This document shows, one piece after another, positions 1-8,465 of a stretch of 64,000 nucleotides of DNA. How positions within the stretch are numbered: position 1 is the first letter of the stretch; every line of letters starts with the position of its first letter. This stretch comes from Parerythrobacter_A sp963799315 (GTDB lineage Bacteria; Pseudomonadota; Alphaproteobacteria; Sphingomonadales; Sphingomonadaceae): positions 310,001 to 374,000 of the forward strand of contig CAWCWP010000002.1 of the NCBI GenBank assembly GCA_963799315.1, in the 5' to 3' direction. The position numbers were made by a program, and so were the translations under genes. Below the pieces are notes generated by a model that was not told the origin of the DNA, ran no database searches, and worked only from the letters and a program-made list of their open reading frames with translations.

Positions 1-2
1 TC

Positions 3-107
3 GGCAAGCACGAGCGGGTGTCGGGCGTCGTCATCCGCGACGAACTGCCCAAGACCATGATCGGCAAGCTGGACCGCAAGGCCCTGCGCGCCGAAGTGCT
101 CGACTAG
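3..107 (+). CDS. AMP-dependent acyl-CoA synthetase, C-terminal end (partial)
   Basis: Only the last 34 codons and the TAG stop lie in the window. The peptide contains LPKTMIGKLDRKAL, the C-terminal A10 motif of the acyl/aryl-CoA ligase superfamily; the lysine after the glycine in 'IGK' is the usual adenylation-step catalytic residue. In fatty-acid CoA ligases (FadD type) this motif sits about 10-20 residues from the end, as here. The exact substrate cannot be told from this fragment. It is transcribed toward the bactofilin gene, which is on the opposite strand. Confidence 0.75.
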   Translation, partial: GKHERVSGVVIRDELPKTMIGKLDRKALRAEVLD

Positions 108-142
108 CTTGCAGATTTAACCGGCACCCTTGGCTGGCGCCC

Positions 143-625
143 CTAACTGGCGACGGTGAGGACCAGCGCGTCTTTTTCGGGGGCGTCGGCGCCCTTGTTT
201 TTGCCCTGACCGCCCGATCGCGCCTGTTCGCCGTCGCGGTGGGCGAACTTGCCCTCGACCTGAGCGCCCTGCTCGATGGTGATCGAATCGTAGCGCACAT
301 CGCCTTCGACTCGCGCGGAGGCCAGCACCACCAGATCGCGGGCGACGATGGATCCCTGCACCGTGCCCGCAATGCGGGCGGTTTCGGCGTCGATAGCGCC
401 GTTGATCGTGCTTGCCTCGCCCTGCACCAGCGAGGCGCAGGCGATGTCGCCGTCGATGCGGCCATCGACATGCAGCTCGGTGGTGGCGGCAATGTTGCCG
501 GTGATGGTCACATCCTGCCCGATGATCGAGAAGGTGCCCTGCCCGCCCGAAGAATTACCGCGCGCCATCGGCTTACTCGCCTGCTTTTCCGGATAGGGGC
601 GCGCTTCGGGCTTTTTCGAGAACAT
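143..625 (-). CDS. Bactofilin (polymer-forming cytoskeletal protein)
   Basis: 160 residues, usual for the family. A basic, disordered N-terminus (MFSKKPEARPYPEK) is followed from about residue 30 to 125 by the regular beta-helix pattern of bactofilins (IIGQDVTITGNI, LHVDGRIDGDI, INGAIDAETARIAGTVQGSI, RVEGDVRYDSITIEQGAQVEGKF), then a Lys/Gly-rich tail. Bactofilins form nucleotide-independent filaments on the membrane and guide local cell-wall synthesis. The gene start overlaps the 3' end of the upstream M23 peptidase by about 50 bases. The peptidase-bactofilin pair is a known association in which the bactofilin positions the wall hydrolase, so co-translation is likely. Confidence 0.93.
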   Translation of the reverse strand: MFSKKPEARPYPEKQASKPMARGNSSGGQGTFSIIGQDVTITGNIAATTELHVDGRIDGDIACASLVQGEASTINGAIDAETARIAGTVQGSIVARDLVVLASARVEGDVRYDSITIEQGAQVEGKFAHRDGEQARSGGQGKNKGADAPEKDALVLTVAS

Positions 626-1817
626 GGGGGGCTTTCTCCAGGAAGGGACGGGGGTTCACGGCGCGTCCGTCGACACGAACCTCGAAGTGCAGGTGCGGAC
701 CAGTTGATCGCCCTGTGCTGCCGATGGCACCGATAACCGCACCGGCGGGCACGCGCTGGCCGAGGGTGGCACCAATGTGCGACATATGGGCATAGCGTGT
801 CATCAAGCCGTTACCGTGGTCGATTTCGACGGTGATGCCATAGCCCGATTTGCGTCCGGCGAAACTCACCTTGCCGGTGGCAGCGGCGTAGATCGGTGCG
901 CCGGTCGGACCACGGAAATCGAGGCCGCTATGCATCGCGGCGGCACCGGTGAACGGATCGCGGCGATAGCCGAAGCTGGAAGACACCATTTCCACCTTGG
1001 CGGGCGCGACTTGCGGGATGCCATCGAGCGAGCGCTCCAGCGCGGCCATGCGCGCAAGGCTGAGGCCGAGGCGTTCGAACCGCGGATCGAGCGACCCGTC
1101 GGCAGCGGATGCCAGCGTCTCCAGCGGACCACCCATTGCAGCGCGTGCGGCCTGCGCGTCGCTGCTGCGCAGCATGGCGTCGGGGTTGAGGCCGAACTGG
1201 CGTATCGCCGCTTTGGCGCGTGCGGAACGGCGGTCAGCAAACCGGGTCAGTCTTTCAACGAACAGCAGCTGGCGTGCCTCGACTTCGGCAAGGCCGGCGG
1301 CTTCGGGGAACAGCGCACCCACTTTGTCGACCGTGGCCTGCGCTTCAGATGCCGAATCGGACACCGTTTCACCCTGCCGCGCATCTTCGGGCAGCGTTTC
1401 GACCATCGATTCGATGAAATCCTGCCGGACCTTGAGGTCGGCGGCGACATCGTCGATTTCGGTCGAGTATTCGCCCATCCGCTCTTCGACGGTGGCGACA
1501 CGGGCTTCGCGTTGCAGCAGCGATGCGCGCTCGCTCTCGGCGCTGTATTGCTGCCACGCCACGATCGCCATCGACAGCGCCCAGACGAGCGCGGCGAACA
1601 GCACGGCTGCGGCTGCGAACAGCTGCATGCGCGAGGTAAGTTTGATGAAACGGACCTGACCCTGCGAACGCATAAAAAATTCGCGTTCCGGAAACCATTT
1701 TGTCAGGCGGGCGATCAGTCCCCGCACTGTGTTAGTATGTGTGATGCGACCCACCCTACTATCGTTTTCGATTAGTAAGGGCGGAATACCACGCGTTTCT
1801 GCGGGGGTCGAATCCAT
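573..1817 (-). CDS. M23 family membrane-anchored peptidoglycan endopeptidase
   Basis: Longest reading 414 residues. One membrane segment lies at about residues 65-88, followed by a coiled-coil stretch to about 150 and a C-terminal LytM domain. The zinc ligands are intact: HSGLDF (His at about 296, Asp at about 300) and HLHFE (about 375). It should cut peptide cross-links in the periplasm. The true start is uncertain: a GTG at 1727 (VRGLIARLTKWFPEREFF) gives an N-terminus more like relatives than the ATG at 1817, and neither has a clear Shine-Dalgarno sequence. Its 3' end overlaps the bactofilin gene by about 50 bases, which fits a hydrolase-scaffold operon. It diverges from nadD. Confidence 0.9.
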   Translation of the reverse strand: MDSTPAETRGIPPLLIENDSRVGRITHTNTVRGLIARLTKWFPEREFFMRSQGQVRFIKLTSRMQLFAAAAVLFAALVWALSMAIVAWQQYSAESERASLLQREARVATVEERMGEYSTEIDDVAADLKVRQDFIESMVETLPEDARQGETVSDSASEAQATVDKVGALFPEAAGLAEVEARQLLFVERLTRFADRRSARAKAAIRQFGLNPDAMLRSSDAQAARAAMGGPLETLASAADGSLDPRFERLGLSLARMAALERSLDGIPQVAPAKVEMVSSSFGYRRDPFTGAAAMHSGLDFRGPTGAPIYAAATGKVSFAGRKSGYGITVEIDHGNGLMTRYAHMSHIGATLGQRVPAGAVIGAIGSTGRSTGPHLHFEVRVDGRAVNPRPFLEKAPHVLEKARSAPLSGKAGE

Positions 1818-1971
1818 TAAGCAACGGAACGGGCGAGTCGAAAGACTCCCGCGACGAACCGTTTGCGGTCACATTCCGGCCATAACGGTTAAGCAGTTAA
1901 TGGCGAAAAGCACGGTCCGGTTCCCGCAAAATCGCGATTTTTCGCCGACAGGTCTGCTAGGCTGCATTGCA

Positions 1972-2706
1972 ATGATTTCCGACGCACCAATTTCCCGGCC
2001 ATCTTTCGGCACCGACACCGCCGGAAAACGGCGGCGCATCGGCTTGCTGGGCGGCAGTTTCAACCCCGCGCATGGCGGGCACCGGCGCATCTCGCTGTTT
2101 GCGCGTGCGGCACTGGGGCTGGACGAGGTGTGGTGGCTGGTGTCGCCCGGCAATCCGCTGAAACCGGCAGAGGGCATGGCCCCGCTTGAGGCGCGCTACC
2201 GGTCGGCACTGGCGCAGGCGCGGCGGGCACCGATTCGCGTCACGGCCATCGAGGCGCAGCTGGGCACGCGCTACACCGCCGACACGCTTGCGGCGGTGGC
2301 GGCACGCTATCCGCGATGCGAGTTCGTGTGGCTGATGGGGTCGGACAATCTGGCGCAATTCCACCGCTGGCGGGCGTGGCGGCGGATCGCGCGGACAATG
2401 CCGATTGCGGTTATCGCACGACCCGGATATGCTAGTGACGCTGTTGCAGGTCCGGCAACGGCCTGGTTGCGGCGGTTCCGTCGTCCGCTCGCCAGTTTCG
2501 TTGCTGCGGACCGCTGGAGCGCCCCTGCCCTGCTGACCTTGCGTTTCGATCCCGACAGCCGGTCCGCCACCGCCCTGCGCGATGCGGACCCCGATTGGGC
2601 AAACCGGTACATTTCAGCATCCGGCAACGCCGCGCTTTACGACCAAGTCACACATCGTCCGATAGGCCGTCCGACAAGCCATCCAACTGGCGCCTCTCGC
2701 AGATGA
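1972..2706 (+). CDS. nadD: Nicotinate-nucleotide adenylyltransferase
   Basis: 244 residues from the ATG at 1972. It catalyses ATP + nicotinate mononucleotide to nicotinate adenine dinucleotide in NAD synthesis. The nucleotidyltransferase signature GLLGGSFNPAHGGH near residue 25 contains the HxGH-type ATP-binding site, and WLMGSDNLAQFHRW is the typical NadD motif. The frame stays open upstream to 1729, but the N-terminal 80 residues of that longer reading resemble nothing and lie in the divergent promoter region, so I chose ATG 1972. It heads nadD-rsfS-rlmH, a gene order conserved in many bacteria. Confidence 0.93.
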   Translation: MISDAPISRPSFGTDTAGKRRRIGLLGGSFNPAHGGHRRISLFARAALGLDEVWWLVSPGNPLKPAEGMAPLEARYRSALAQARRAPIRVTAIEAQLGTRYTADTLAAVAARYPRCEFVWLMGSDNLAQFHRWRAWRRIARTMPIAVIARPGYASDAVAGPATAWLRRFRRPLASFVAADRWSAPALLTLRFDPDSRSATALRDADPDWANRYISASGNAALYDQVTHRPIGRPTSHPTGASRR

Positions 2707-2766
2707 GCCGGCGCAACCCTATATATCCGTCCAGCGGATGCACCTTCGCGTCCCACAGGAGCCCCG

Positions 2767-3216
2767 ATGTCCCCGAATTCAAGTCCCGCCTCTCCCATGC
2801 CTGACGCTGCAAACAGACCTTCGGGCATTGTGCCCGAACCCGGTTCGCTGCTGGCGCATGTCATGGAACGGCTGGACGAGGACCAGGCGCAGGACGTCGT
2901 CGTCATCCCGCTGGAGGGCAAGTCCAGCATCGCCGATTACATGGTGATTGCTTCGGGCCGGTCGACCCGGCAGGTTGCCTCCATCGCGCAGAAGATGGCG
3001 GAAACGGTGAAGCATGCCGGTTTCGGCCCCGCCAGGCTGGAAGGGCTGCCCGCTGCCGACTGGGTGGTGCTGGATGCGGGCGATGTGGTGATCCACCTGT
3101 TCCGCCCCGAAGTGCGCACCTTTTACAATCTGGAGCGCATGTGGGGCTTCGGCGATGATACAGCCAATGATACGCTGGGCGGATTGGACAGCACGCCGCC
3201 GACCGGCTTGGCATAG
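2767..3216 (+). CDS. rsfS: Ribosomal silencing factor RsfS
   Basis: 149 residues, preceded by an AGGAG ribosome-binding site five bases before ATG 2767. RsfS (Iojap/DUF143 family) binds ribosomal protein uL14 and blocks subunit joining when nutrients are short. Family features visible: EDQAQDVVVIPLEGKSSIAD followed by YMVIASGRSTRQV, then DWVVLDAGDVVIHLFRPEVR and YNLERMWG near the C-terminus. The first 25 residues are a low-complexity Pro/Ser/Ala leader. It lies between nadD and rlmH in the usual arrangement. Confidence 0.95.
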   Translation: MSPNSSPASPMPDAANRPSGIVPEPGSLLAHVMERLDEDQAQDVVVIPLEGKSSIADYMVIASGRSTRQVASIAQKMAETVKHAGFGPARLEGLPAADWVVLDAGDVVIHLFRPEVRTFYNLERMWGFGDDTANDTLGGLDSTPPTGLA

Positions 3217-3228
3217 GCCTGACGCGCC

Positions 3229-3648
3229 CTGCTCCTCCACATCATAGCACGCGGCAAGATCGGTCGCAGCCCGGAACAGGCGCTTGTCGACCGGTACGAA
3301 AAACGTATCGGCTGGCCCTTCCGCATAACCGAATTGCCTGAAACCGGCGGACAGGTGCGCTCTCCTGTCACACCATGCCGCACCGTTTTGCTCGACGAAC
3401 GCGGCCGCGATTTGGGGTCCGAAAAGCTGGCCGCGACGCTCGGCGACTGGCGCGATGACGGCATCCGCGAGGCGCGCTTCGTGCTGGGTGCTGCCGACGG
3501 GCATAGCGCGGCGGAGCGGGCGGAGGCCGACCTGCTCCTGGCGTTCGGCGCCGCGACATGGCCGCACCTGCTGGCCCGCGCGATGCTGGCCGAACAGCTT
3601 TATCGCGCGATCACGATAATCGCCGGGCATCCGTATCACCGAAGCTAG
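3229..3648 (+). CDS. rlmH: 23S rRNA pseudouridine1915 N3-methyltransferase RlmH
   Basis: 139 residues if translation begins at CTG 3229, giving MLLHIIARGKIGRSPEQ, which matches the conserved N-terminus of alphaproteobacterial RlmH. No ATG, GTG or TTG fits: the same frame has a TGA at 3220 and the next ATG-like codon would remove conserved sequence. RlmH is a SPOUT-fold methyltransferase that modifies pseudouridine 1915 in 23S rRNA. The SAM knot region is seen in RFVLGAADGH and in RAMLAEQLYRAITI near the end, closing with PYHRS. Only 12 bases separate it from the rsfS stop, so translation may be coupled. The CTG start could also reflect a base error. Confidence 0.9.
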   Translation: MLLHIIARGKIGRSPEQALVDRYEKRIGWPFRITELPETGGQVRSPVTPCRTVLLDERGRDLGSEKLAATLGDWRDDGIREARFVLGAADGHSAAERAEADLLLAFGAATWPHLLARAMLAEQLYRAITIIAGHPYHRS

Positions 3649-3711
3649 GCCTATTACCGTAGTCGGGCAAACGGCCTTTCCTTGCAGTGCGGATGGATGC
3701 AGGGTCGGCTG

Positions 3712-4971
3712 ATGCCATCCCCTATGACAAAGCGAGCCGGAACGGTTGTGGCGGTTGCCATTGCCGCCGGGTCACTCGCCACGTTGGCGAGCGGGCAAGG
3801 CGCAAACATTGTTGCCGCCTCCACGCAAGATGGCGAAACCTTGCGTGCACGGCTCAACAAGGCGCAGCGTGATGCTGCCGCCGCCGAGGCGCGCGGGCGC
3901 GAGCTGGAAACCGAAGCCCGTGCCGCCACCGAAGCGGCGGAGAAGACCGCGCGCGAAGCGGCGGCGCTGGCTGCGCGAATCCAGCAGGCGGAGGCAGGCA
4001 TCGACGCCGCCGAAGCGCGGATTGCGCTGGTCGGGCAGGCGCGCGACGCGCTCGATTTACGGCTGGCGGAGCGGCGCGAACCGTTGGTGCGGCTGACCGG
4101 AGCCTTGCAGAAACTGGCGCGCCGTCCGGTGGCATTGTCCGTGCTGCGACCCGGAACGCTGCGCGAAACCGTCTATCTGCGCGCCCTGCTCGACAGCACT
4201 GTGCCGCAGGTCCGCGCCCGCACTGCCGCGTTGCGGGGCGAGATCGAGCGGGGCCGCGCGCTGGAACGCGAAGCGCGGCAGGCGCTGGCGGCGCTGGAAT
4301 CGACCGAAACCACGCTGGCGGAGCGGCGCAAGAGGCTGGCCACGCTGGAAACGCGGCAAAGGCTGGCGTCACGACGCACTGGCGGCGCCGCCAGCCGCGA
4401 GAACGAGCGCGCGCTGGCGCTGGCAGAGGAAGCGGGCGACCTCGATACGCTGGTCGACCGGATCGACGCGGTAGGTGCCTTGCGCGAAGAGCTGGCGGCA
4501 TTGCCGGGTCCGATGGTGCGGCCTGCCCAGATCGACGCCCGGCCCGGTGCGGCTTCCAACAGGCAGGCGCGCGACACAACCGCCCCCCAACAGCAGGACG
4601 GCACCGCGACACCCGCCTTCCGCTTGCCGGTCATCGGGCGCACGCTGGCGGGATTCGGCGCGCGCGATGCCAGCGGCGTGGCCAGTACCGGGCTGGCATT
4701 GCGTCCGGGCGACGGGGCGCAAGTGGTTGCACCCGCCGCCGGTCGCGTGGCGTTTTCCGGCCCCTATCGCGGCTACGACCGCATCGTGATCCTCGAACAT
4801 GACGGCGCGCTGACCAGCCTCGTCACCGGCCTCGCCCGCGCCGATGCGGCGGTGGGCGATGAACTGGTCGCGGGCGCGCCGCTAGGCGTGGCGGGCACGG
4901 GCGACCCGACCGTGACCCTGGAAATCAGGCGCGATGGTCGCCCGGTCGATCCGCTGCGCTACGTTAGGTAA
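3712..4971 (+). CDS. EnvC-like murein hydrolase activator, degenerate LytM domain
   Basis: About 420 residues. A signal peptide or membrane anchor (residues about 5-30) is followed by a long Ala/Glu/Arg-rich coiled coil to about residue 280, then a LytM-like beta domain at the C-terminus. The zinc ligands of active M23 enzymes are missing: the HxxxD position reads TGLALRPGD and the HxH position reads VTLEIRRDG. The layout and missing ligands match EnvC-type activators of cell-division amidases rather than enzymes. Possible starts are ATG 3712 or ATG 3724. It follows rlmH and precedes ctpA on the same strand, as in many alphaproteobacteria. Confidence 0.88.
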   Translation: MPSPMTKRAGTVVAVAIAAGSLATLASGQGANIVAASTQDGETLRARLNKAQRDAAAAEARGRELETEARAATEAAEKTAREAAALAARIQQAEAGIDAAEARIALVGQARDALDLRLAERREPLVRLTGALQKLARRPVALSVLRPGTLRETVYLRALLDSTVPQVRARTAALRGEIERGRALEREARQALAALESTETTLAERRKRLATLETRQRLASRRTGGAASRENERALALAEEAGDLDTLVDRIDAVGALREELAALPGPMVRPAQIDARPGAASNRQARDTTAPQQQDGTATPAFRLPVIGRTLAGFGARDASGVASTGLALRPGDGAQVVAPAAGRVAFSGPYRGYDRIVILEHDGALTSLVTGLARADAAVGDELVAGAPLGVAGTGDPTVTLEIRRDGRPVDPLRYVR

Positions 4972-4992
4972 GGCGTGCGGTATCGCCGCCGA

Positions 4993-5050
4993 ACGGCCAA
5001 TTGCCCCCAAACGGCCAATTGCCCCCAAACGGCCAATTGCCCCCAAACGG
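4993..5050. repeat. 18-base tandem repeat, three perfect copies
   Basis: Three head-to-tail copies of ACGGCCAATTGCCCCCAA occupy 4993-5010, 5011-5028 and 5029-5046, and the first four bases of a fourth follow. They lie between the envC-like stop and ctpA. The unit is a multiple of three and one frame would read RPIAPK three times, but no gene is recognisable there. Each unit contains a GGCCAATTG core. Confidence 0.95.
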
Positions 5051-5139
5051 GACGCGCGCCACGCCCGCGCCGCCTCAGCTAGCGTTCACCCCGCGCGCGC
5101 GATAGAAGTGCAGACCCACACAAAGGCTGATCCGATATC

Positions 5140-6519
5140 ATGAACCGTTCCTCCTTTTCTGCCGCGTCCTTCAAGTCCGTCCTGCGCGCGTCCGCGCTGG
5201 TGACGGCGGTGGCGCTGATCCCCGCGACCACGGCGGGCATGGCGCAGGTGGACGGGCGTGCCGGACCGGAGTTTGCCAAGCTGTTCGCCACATACCAGCG
5301 AATCAAGGCCAGCTATGTCGAGCCGGTCGAGGACGAGAAGCTGATTCGCGGCGCGATCGACGGGATGCTCGCCAGCCTCGATCCGCACAGCGCGTATCTC
5401 GACGGGACCGACCTGCAACGACTCGAAACGATGATCGACGGCAATTATTCGGGACTGGGCCTGTCGGTGCTGATGGATGACGGCGCGGTGAAAGTGATTT
5501 CGCCGTTCCGGGGCAGTCCGGCGGAAGAGGCGGGCCTGAAGGCGGGCGATTTCATCACGCATCTGGATGGCGACCTGATTTATGGCGGCGAGCTGGACGA
5601 GGCGGTCAGCCGGATGCGCGGCAAGGCGGGCACCTCCATCCGCCTGACCATTTTCCGCAGCGGGCGCGACGAGCCGTTCGATGTCAGCGTGACGCGCGGC
5701 GTGATCGAGCTGGAGCCGGTTACGCATGAACTGAACGACGGGAATATCGGCGTGATTTCGGTCAATGAATTCAGCCGCGATGTCGGCGCGGATGTGTTCG
5801 CCGCATGGCAGGCGTTGCAGACCGAAGCCAGCCAGACAGCGGGGGGCGGCCCGCTGAACGGCCTCGTGCTCGACCTGCGGCGCAATCCCGGCGGTTCGCT
5901 GGACGAGGCGGTGGCGCTGTCCGATCTGTTTCTGGACGAAGGGCGCATTGTGTCGCAGCGCGGCAGGGCGCGGGGCGAAACCATATTCTACGAATCGGAA
6001 AGCGCGTTTCGCGGTGAAATCGCCGAGGGCCTGCCGATGGTGGTGCTGATCGATGCAGGCTCCGCCTCCGCCTCGGAAATCGTCGCGGGCGCGTTACAGG
6101 ACCATCGCCGCGCGGTGATCATGGGCGAAACCAGTTTCGGCAAGGGCAGCGTGCAGTCGCTGCTGATGCTGGACCGGCAGACCGCGCTGAAACTGACCAC
6201 GGCGCGCTATTACACGCCTGCGGGACACTCGGTGCAGGAAGGCGGCATTACGCCCGATATCAAGGTGCCACAGCTGTCCGATCCCGATGCGGCGAAGCGT
6301 GCCAAGTTCCAGCTGCGCGAATCGGATCTGCGCGGCCATCTGGTGAACGAGGCGGCGCTGAAGGACGAGGAGCTGGAGCGTGACAGGCAGCCCGATCCGC
6401 GCTTCACGCTGACGGCGGAGCAGCTGGAGGAGCAGGGCATCGAGGATTACCAGCTGTATTATGCCATGCAGACGCTGCGCCGCACTACGCCGGCGCGCAG
6501 CACCGTCGCCAAGCGATAG
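5140..6519 (+). CDS. ctpA: Carboxyl-terminal processing peptidase (S41)
   Basis: 459 residues with an N-terminal signal peptide (hydrophobic region about 15-32, cleavage after GMAQ). A PDZ domain lies at about residues 95-180 (GLSVLMDDGAVKVISPF, GLKAGDFITHLDG). The S41 catalytic serine is in DAGSASASEIVAGAL and the catalytic lysine in GETSFGKGSVQ about 25 residues later, both intact. CtpA cleaves the C-termini of envelope proteins in the periplasm. It follows the EnvC-like gene, a common pairing in proteobacteria that links both to cell-wall hydrolase control. Confidence 0.95.
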   Translation: MNRSSFSAASFKSVLRASALVTAVALIPATTAGMAQVDGRAGPEFAKLFATYQRIKASYVEPVEDEKLIRGAIDGMLASLDPHSAYLDGTDLQRLETMIDGNYSGLGLSVLMDDGAVKVISPFRGSPAEEAGLKAGDFITHLDGDLIYGGELDEAVSRMRGKAGTSIRLTIFRSGRDEPFDVSVTRGVIELEPVTHELNDGNIGVISVNEFSRDVGADVFAAWQALQTEASQTAGGGPLNGLVLDLRRNPGGSLDEAVALSDLFLDEGRIVSQRGRARGETIFYESESAFRGEIAEGLPMVVLIDAGSASASEIVAGALQDHRRAVIMGETSFGKGSVQSLLMLDRQTALKLTTARYYTPAGHSVQEGGITPDIKVPQLSDPDAAKRAKFQLRESDLRGHLVNEAALKDEELERDRQPDPRFTLTAEQLEEQGIEDYQLYYAMQTLRRTTPARSTVAKR

Positions 6520-6527
6520 CGCGGGAC

Positions 6528-6995
6528 ATGACGCCCGCGATCCTGCTGGCCCGCCGTCTGGCGCTGGGCGTTCCGGCGCTGTTGCTGGCGGGTGCCTATA
6601 TCTCGCAATTCGGCTTCGGCCTGTATCCGTGCGAGATGTGCATGTGGCAACGTTATCCGCATTTCGCGGCGGTTGTTCTTGGACTGGTCGCTACGGTGCA
6701 GGTGCCGGGCCGCGTCTGGATTGCGTTGGCCGGTGTTGCGATACTCGCATCGGGGGTGATCGGAGGGTTTCACGCGGGCGTCGAGTATGGCTGGTGGCAA
6801 GGGATTACCGACTGCGCGCTGACTGTCGCGAGCGGCGGCAATGCGCTGGATGCGGTGCTGTCCGCGCCGCTGACGCGATGCGATCAGGCACCTTGGACGC
6901 TGTTGGGCGTTAGTCTGGCAGGGTGGAACTTCATCGTTTCCACCTCTGCCGCCATCGGCATCTTTGCACTGCTCGCCCGAAAGACGCATCCATGA
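6528..6995 (+). CDS. dsbB: Disulfide bond formation protein B
   Basis: 155 residues with four membrane segments. The first periplasmic loop has the redox pair CEMCMWQR (CxxC followed by the quinone-binding Gln-Arg), and the second loop has one cysteine in GITDCAL and another in LTRCDQ. DsbB reoxidises DsbA and passes electrons to ubiquinone. Its TGA overlaps the ATG of coq7 as ATGA, so the two are co-translated. No dsbA is present in the window. Confidence 0.93.
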   Translation: MTPAILLARRLALGVPALLLAGAYISQFGFGLYPCEMCMWQRYPHFAAVVLGLVATVQVPGRVWIALAGVAILASGVIGGFHAGVEYGWWQGITDCALTVASGGNALDAVLSAPLTRCDQAPWTLLGVSLAGWNFIVSTSAAIGIFALLARKTHP

Positions 6996-7558
6996 CTGCC
7001 CCCAACCCTACCGAAACAACCGCAACTGACACTCCGCTCGTCCGCCCCGAAATCGAGCAGATGATCCGCGTCGACCAGGCGGGCGAATTCGGGGCGACAC
7101 GCATTTACGAAGGCCAGCTTGCGGTCATGGGCGACCGGCATCCGATGTCCGCCGAAATCGCGCATATGGCGTCGCAGGAAGCGGTGCATCGCGAGAAATT
7201 CGATGCGCTGATGGCGAAACGCGGCGTGCGCCCCACGGCCTTGCAGCCGCTATGGTCGATGGCGGGCTATGCGCTGGGTGCAGGCACCGCGCTGATCGGA
7301 CCGGAAGCGGCGATGGCCTGCACCGCGGCGGTCGAAACCGAAATCGACAAGCATTATTCGGACCAGCTCGACGTGCTGGCCGAAACGAACGACGACCCCG
7401 AACTGGCGGGCATGATCGAGCAATTCCGCGAGGACGAGCGCGATCATCACGATACCGCCATCGCGTCGGGCGCGGAGCAGGCGCCCGCCTATGCGCTGCT
7501 GAGCGGGGCGATCCGGCTGGGCTGCCGCGTCGCGATCAAGGTTTCGCAACGCATCTAG
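6992..7558 (+). CDS. coq7: Demethoxyubiquinone hydroxylase
   Basis: 188 residues from the ATG that overlaps the dsbB stop. COQ7 is a membrane-bound diiron hydroxylase in the last ring-hydroxylation step of ubiquinone synthesis. Diiron ligands are present in two repeats: Glu in DQAGEFGATRIYEGQ, ExxH in QEAVHREKF, Glu in AAVETEIDKHY and ExxH in EDERDHHD. Pairing with dsbB makes sense because DsbB uses ubiquinone as its electron acceptor, but that functional link is my inference. Confidence 0.95.
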   Translation: MTAPNPTETTATDTPLVRPEIEQMIRVDQAGEFGATRIYEGQLAVMGDRHPMSAEIAHMASQEAVHREKFDALMAKRGVRPTALQPLWSMAGYALGAGTALIGPEAAMACTAAVETEIDKHYSDQLDVLAETNDDPELAGMIEQFREDERDHHDTAIASGAEQAPAYALLSGAIRLGCRVAIKVSQRI

Positions 7559-7621
7559 CTTCACCCGGTATTCAGCGCCGCCGCGCCAGTCTTACAACGA
7601 CACTTTGCCATGGAATTCTGC

Positions 7622-8272
7622 ATGAAACTCGCTGCTCTCGCCCTGCCCCTTGCTCTCTTCGCCGCGCCTGCAATGGCGCAGACCGGGCCGCAAGACCTGC
7701 CCGACGATGTGCAGACGTCCATCCTGTATGGCGATGACGCCGCTCCCGAATGCCCCGCCGACATCATCTGCATCGTCGCGCGCTTGCCGGAGAACGACCG
7801 CTATCGCATCCCGGAGAACCTGCGTTTCAGCACCGATCCGGAAAACACCGCATGGGCGAAGCGGGTCGAGTCGCTGGAATTCATCGGGCGGTCGGGCACA
7901 TTGTCTTGCTCTACCGCGGGCGCGGGCGGCTTCACCGGGTGCACGCAGGAACTGATCCGGCAGGCCTATGGCGAGAAACGCGCCGCATCCGCCGTGCGTT
8001 TCGCCGACCTGATCCAGGCCGCGCGCGAAGAACGGTTGCAGACCATCGACGAGACCGCCGCCGACGAACAGGCGCGAGTCGAGCAGATCGAAAAGGCCTA
8101 TATGGAACGGCTGGAAGCGGAACGCGCGGCGCCGGTTGGCGAGGAAGTGGTCGATCCCGACCTGCCGCCGCTCGAGGCTGTTGCGGGTCGTGAACTGGGC
8201 TCTGCGCCCGCTGAAGGCACGACGTTCGACGATGGCGACGAGGAGGTGCTGTCGCTGCCACAGGGTGAGTAG
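7622..8272 (+). CDS. Secreted protein of unknown function
   Basis: 216 residues from ATG 7622; an ATG at 7610 would add MEFC. A clear signal peptide (MKLAALALPLALFAAPAMAQ) indicates export. The mature part has four cysteines, in PECPADIICIV and in SCSTAGAGGFTGC, likely forming two disulfides. These are followed by a long Glu/Arg-rich helix (about 125-175) and an acidic Pro-rich tail. I do not recognise a family. It sits alone downstream of coq7 and ends at the palindromic intergenic element. The intact frame and typical codon use support a real gene. Confidence 0.8.
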   Translation: MKLAALALPLALFAAPAMAQTGPQDLPDDVQTSILYGDDAAPECPADIICIVARLPENDRYRIPENLRFSTDPENTAWAKRVESLEFIGRSGTLSCSTAGAGGFTGCTQELIRQAYGEKRAASAVRFADLIQAAREERLQTIDETAADEQARVEQIEKAYMERLEAERAAPVGEEVVDPDLPPLEAVAGRELGSAPAEGTTFDDGDEEVLSLPQGE

Positions 8273-8281
8273 CGCCAGGTC

Positions 8282-8460
8282 AGGGTTTCTCGCAGAGGGC
8301 GCAAAGGAAAGGGGGACACAGAGAGGTCGAGAAAGTCTTGCGCGCAGCGCTTTTCCTACAAACGTTTTCGCCGCAGCATCCTTGATATTCTAGGGCGGCA
8401 TAGCCGCAGGTATGCCGCCTCCCCGTCTCGTTTTCCTCGGCGTTCTCTGCGCGAAACCCC
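8282..8460. repeat. Intergenic palindromic repeat element (REP-like)
   Basis: Bases 8282-8310 (starting AGGGTTTCTCGCAGAGG) and 8431-8460 (ending CTCTGCGCGAAACCCC) are imperfect reverse complements over about 29 bases, with roughly five mismatches. The element fills almost the whole gap between the convergent 3' ends of the preceding secreted protein and the epimerase, and contains no gene. Repeats built around CTCTGCG...GAAA are familiar intergenic elements in many proteobacteria. The family assignment is from memory. Confidence 0.6.
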
Positions 8461-8465
8461 TGCTT

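Noticed and set aside
4993..5050. Possible CRISPR array
   Set aside because: The repeats are tandem with no spacers and there are no cas genes.
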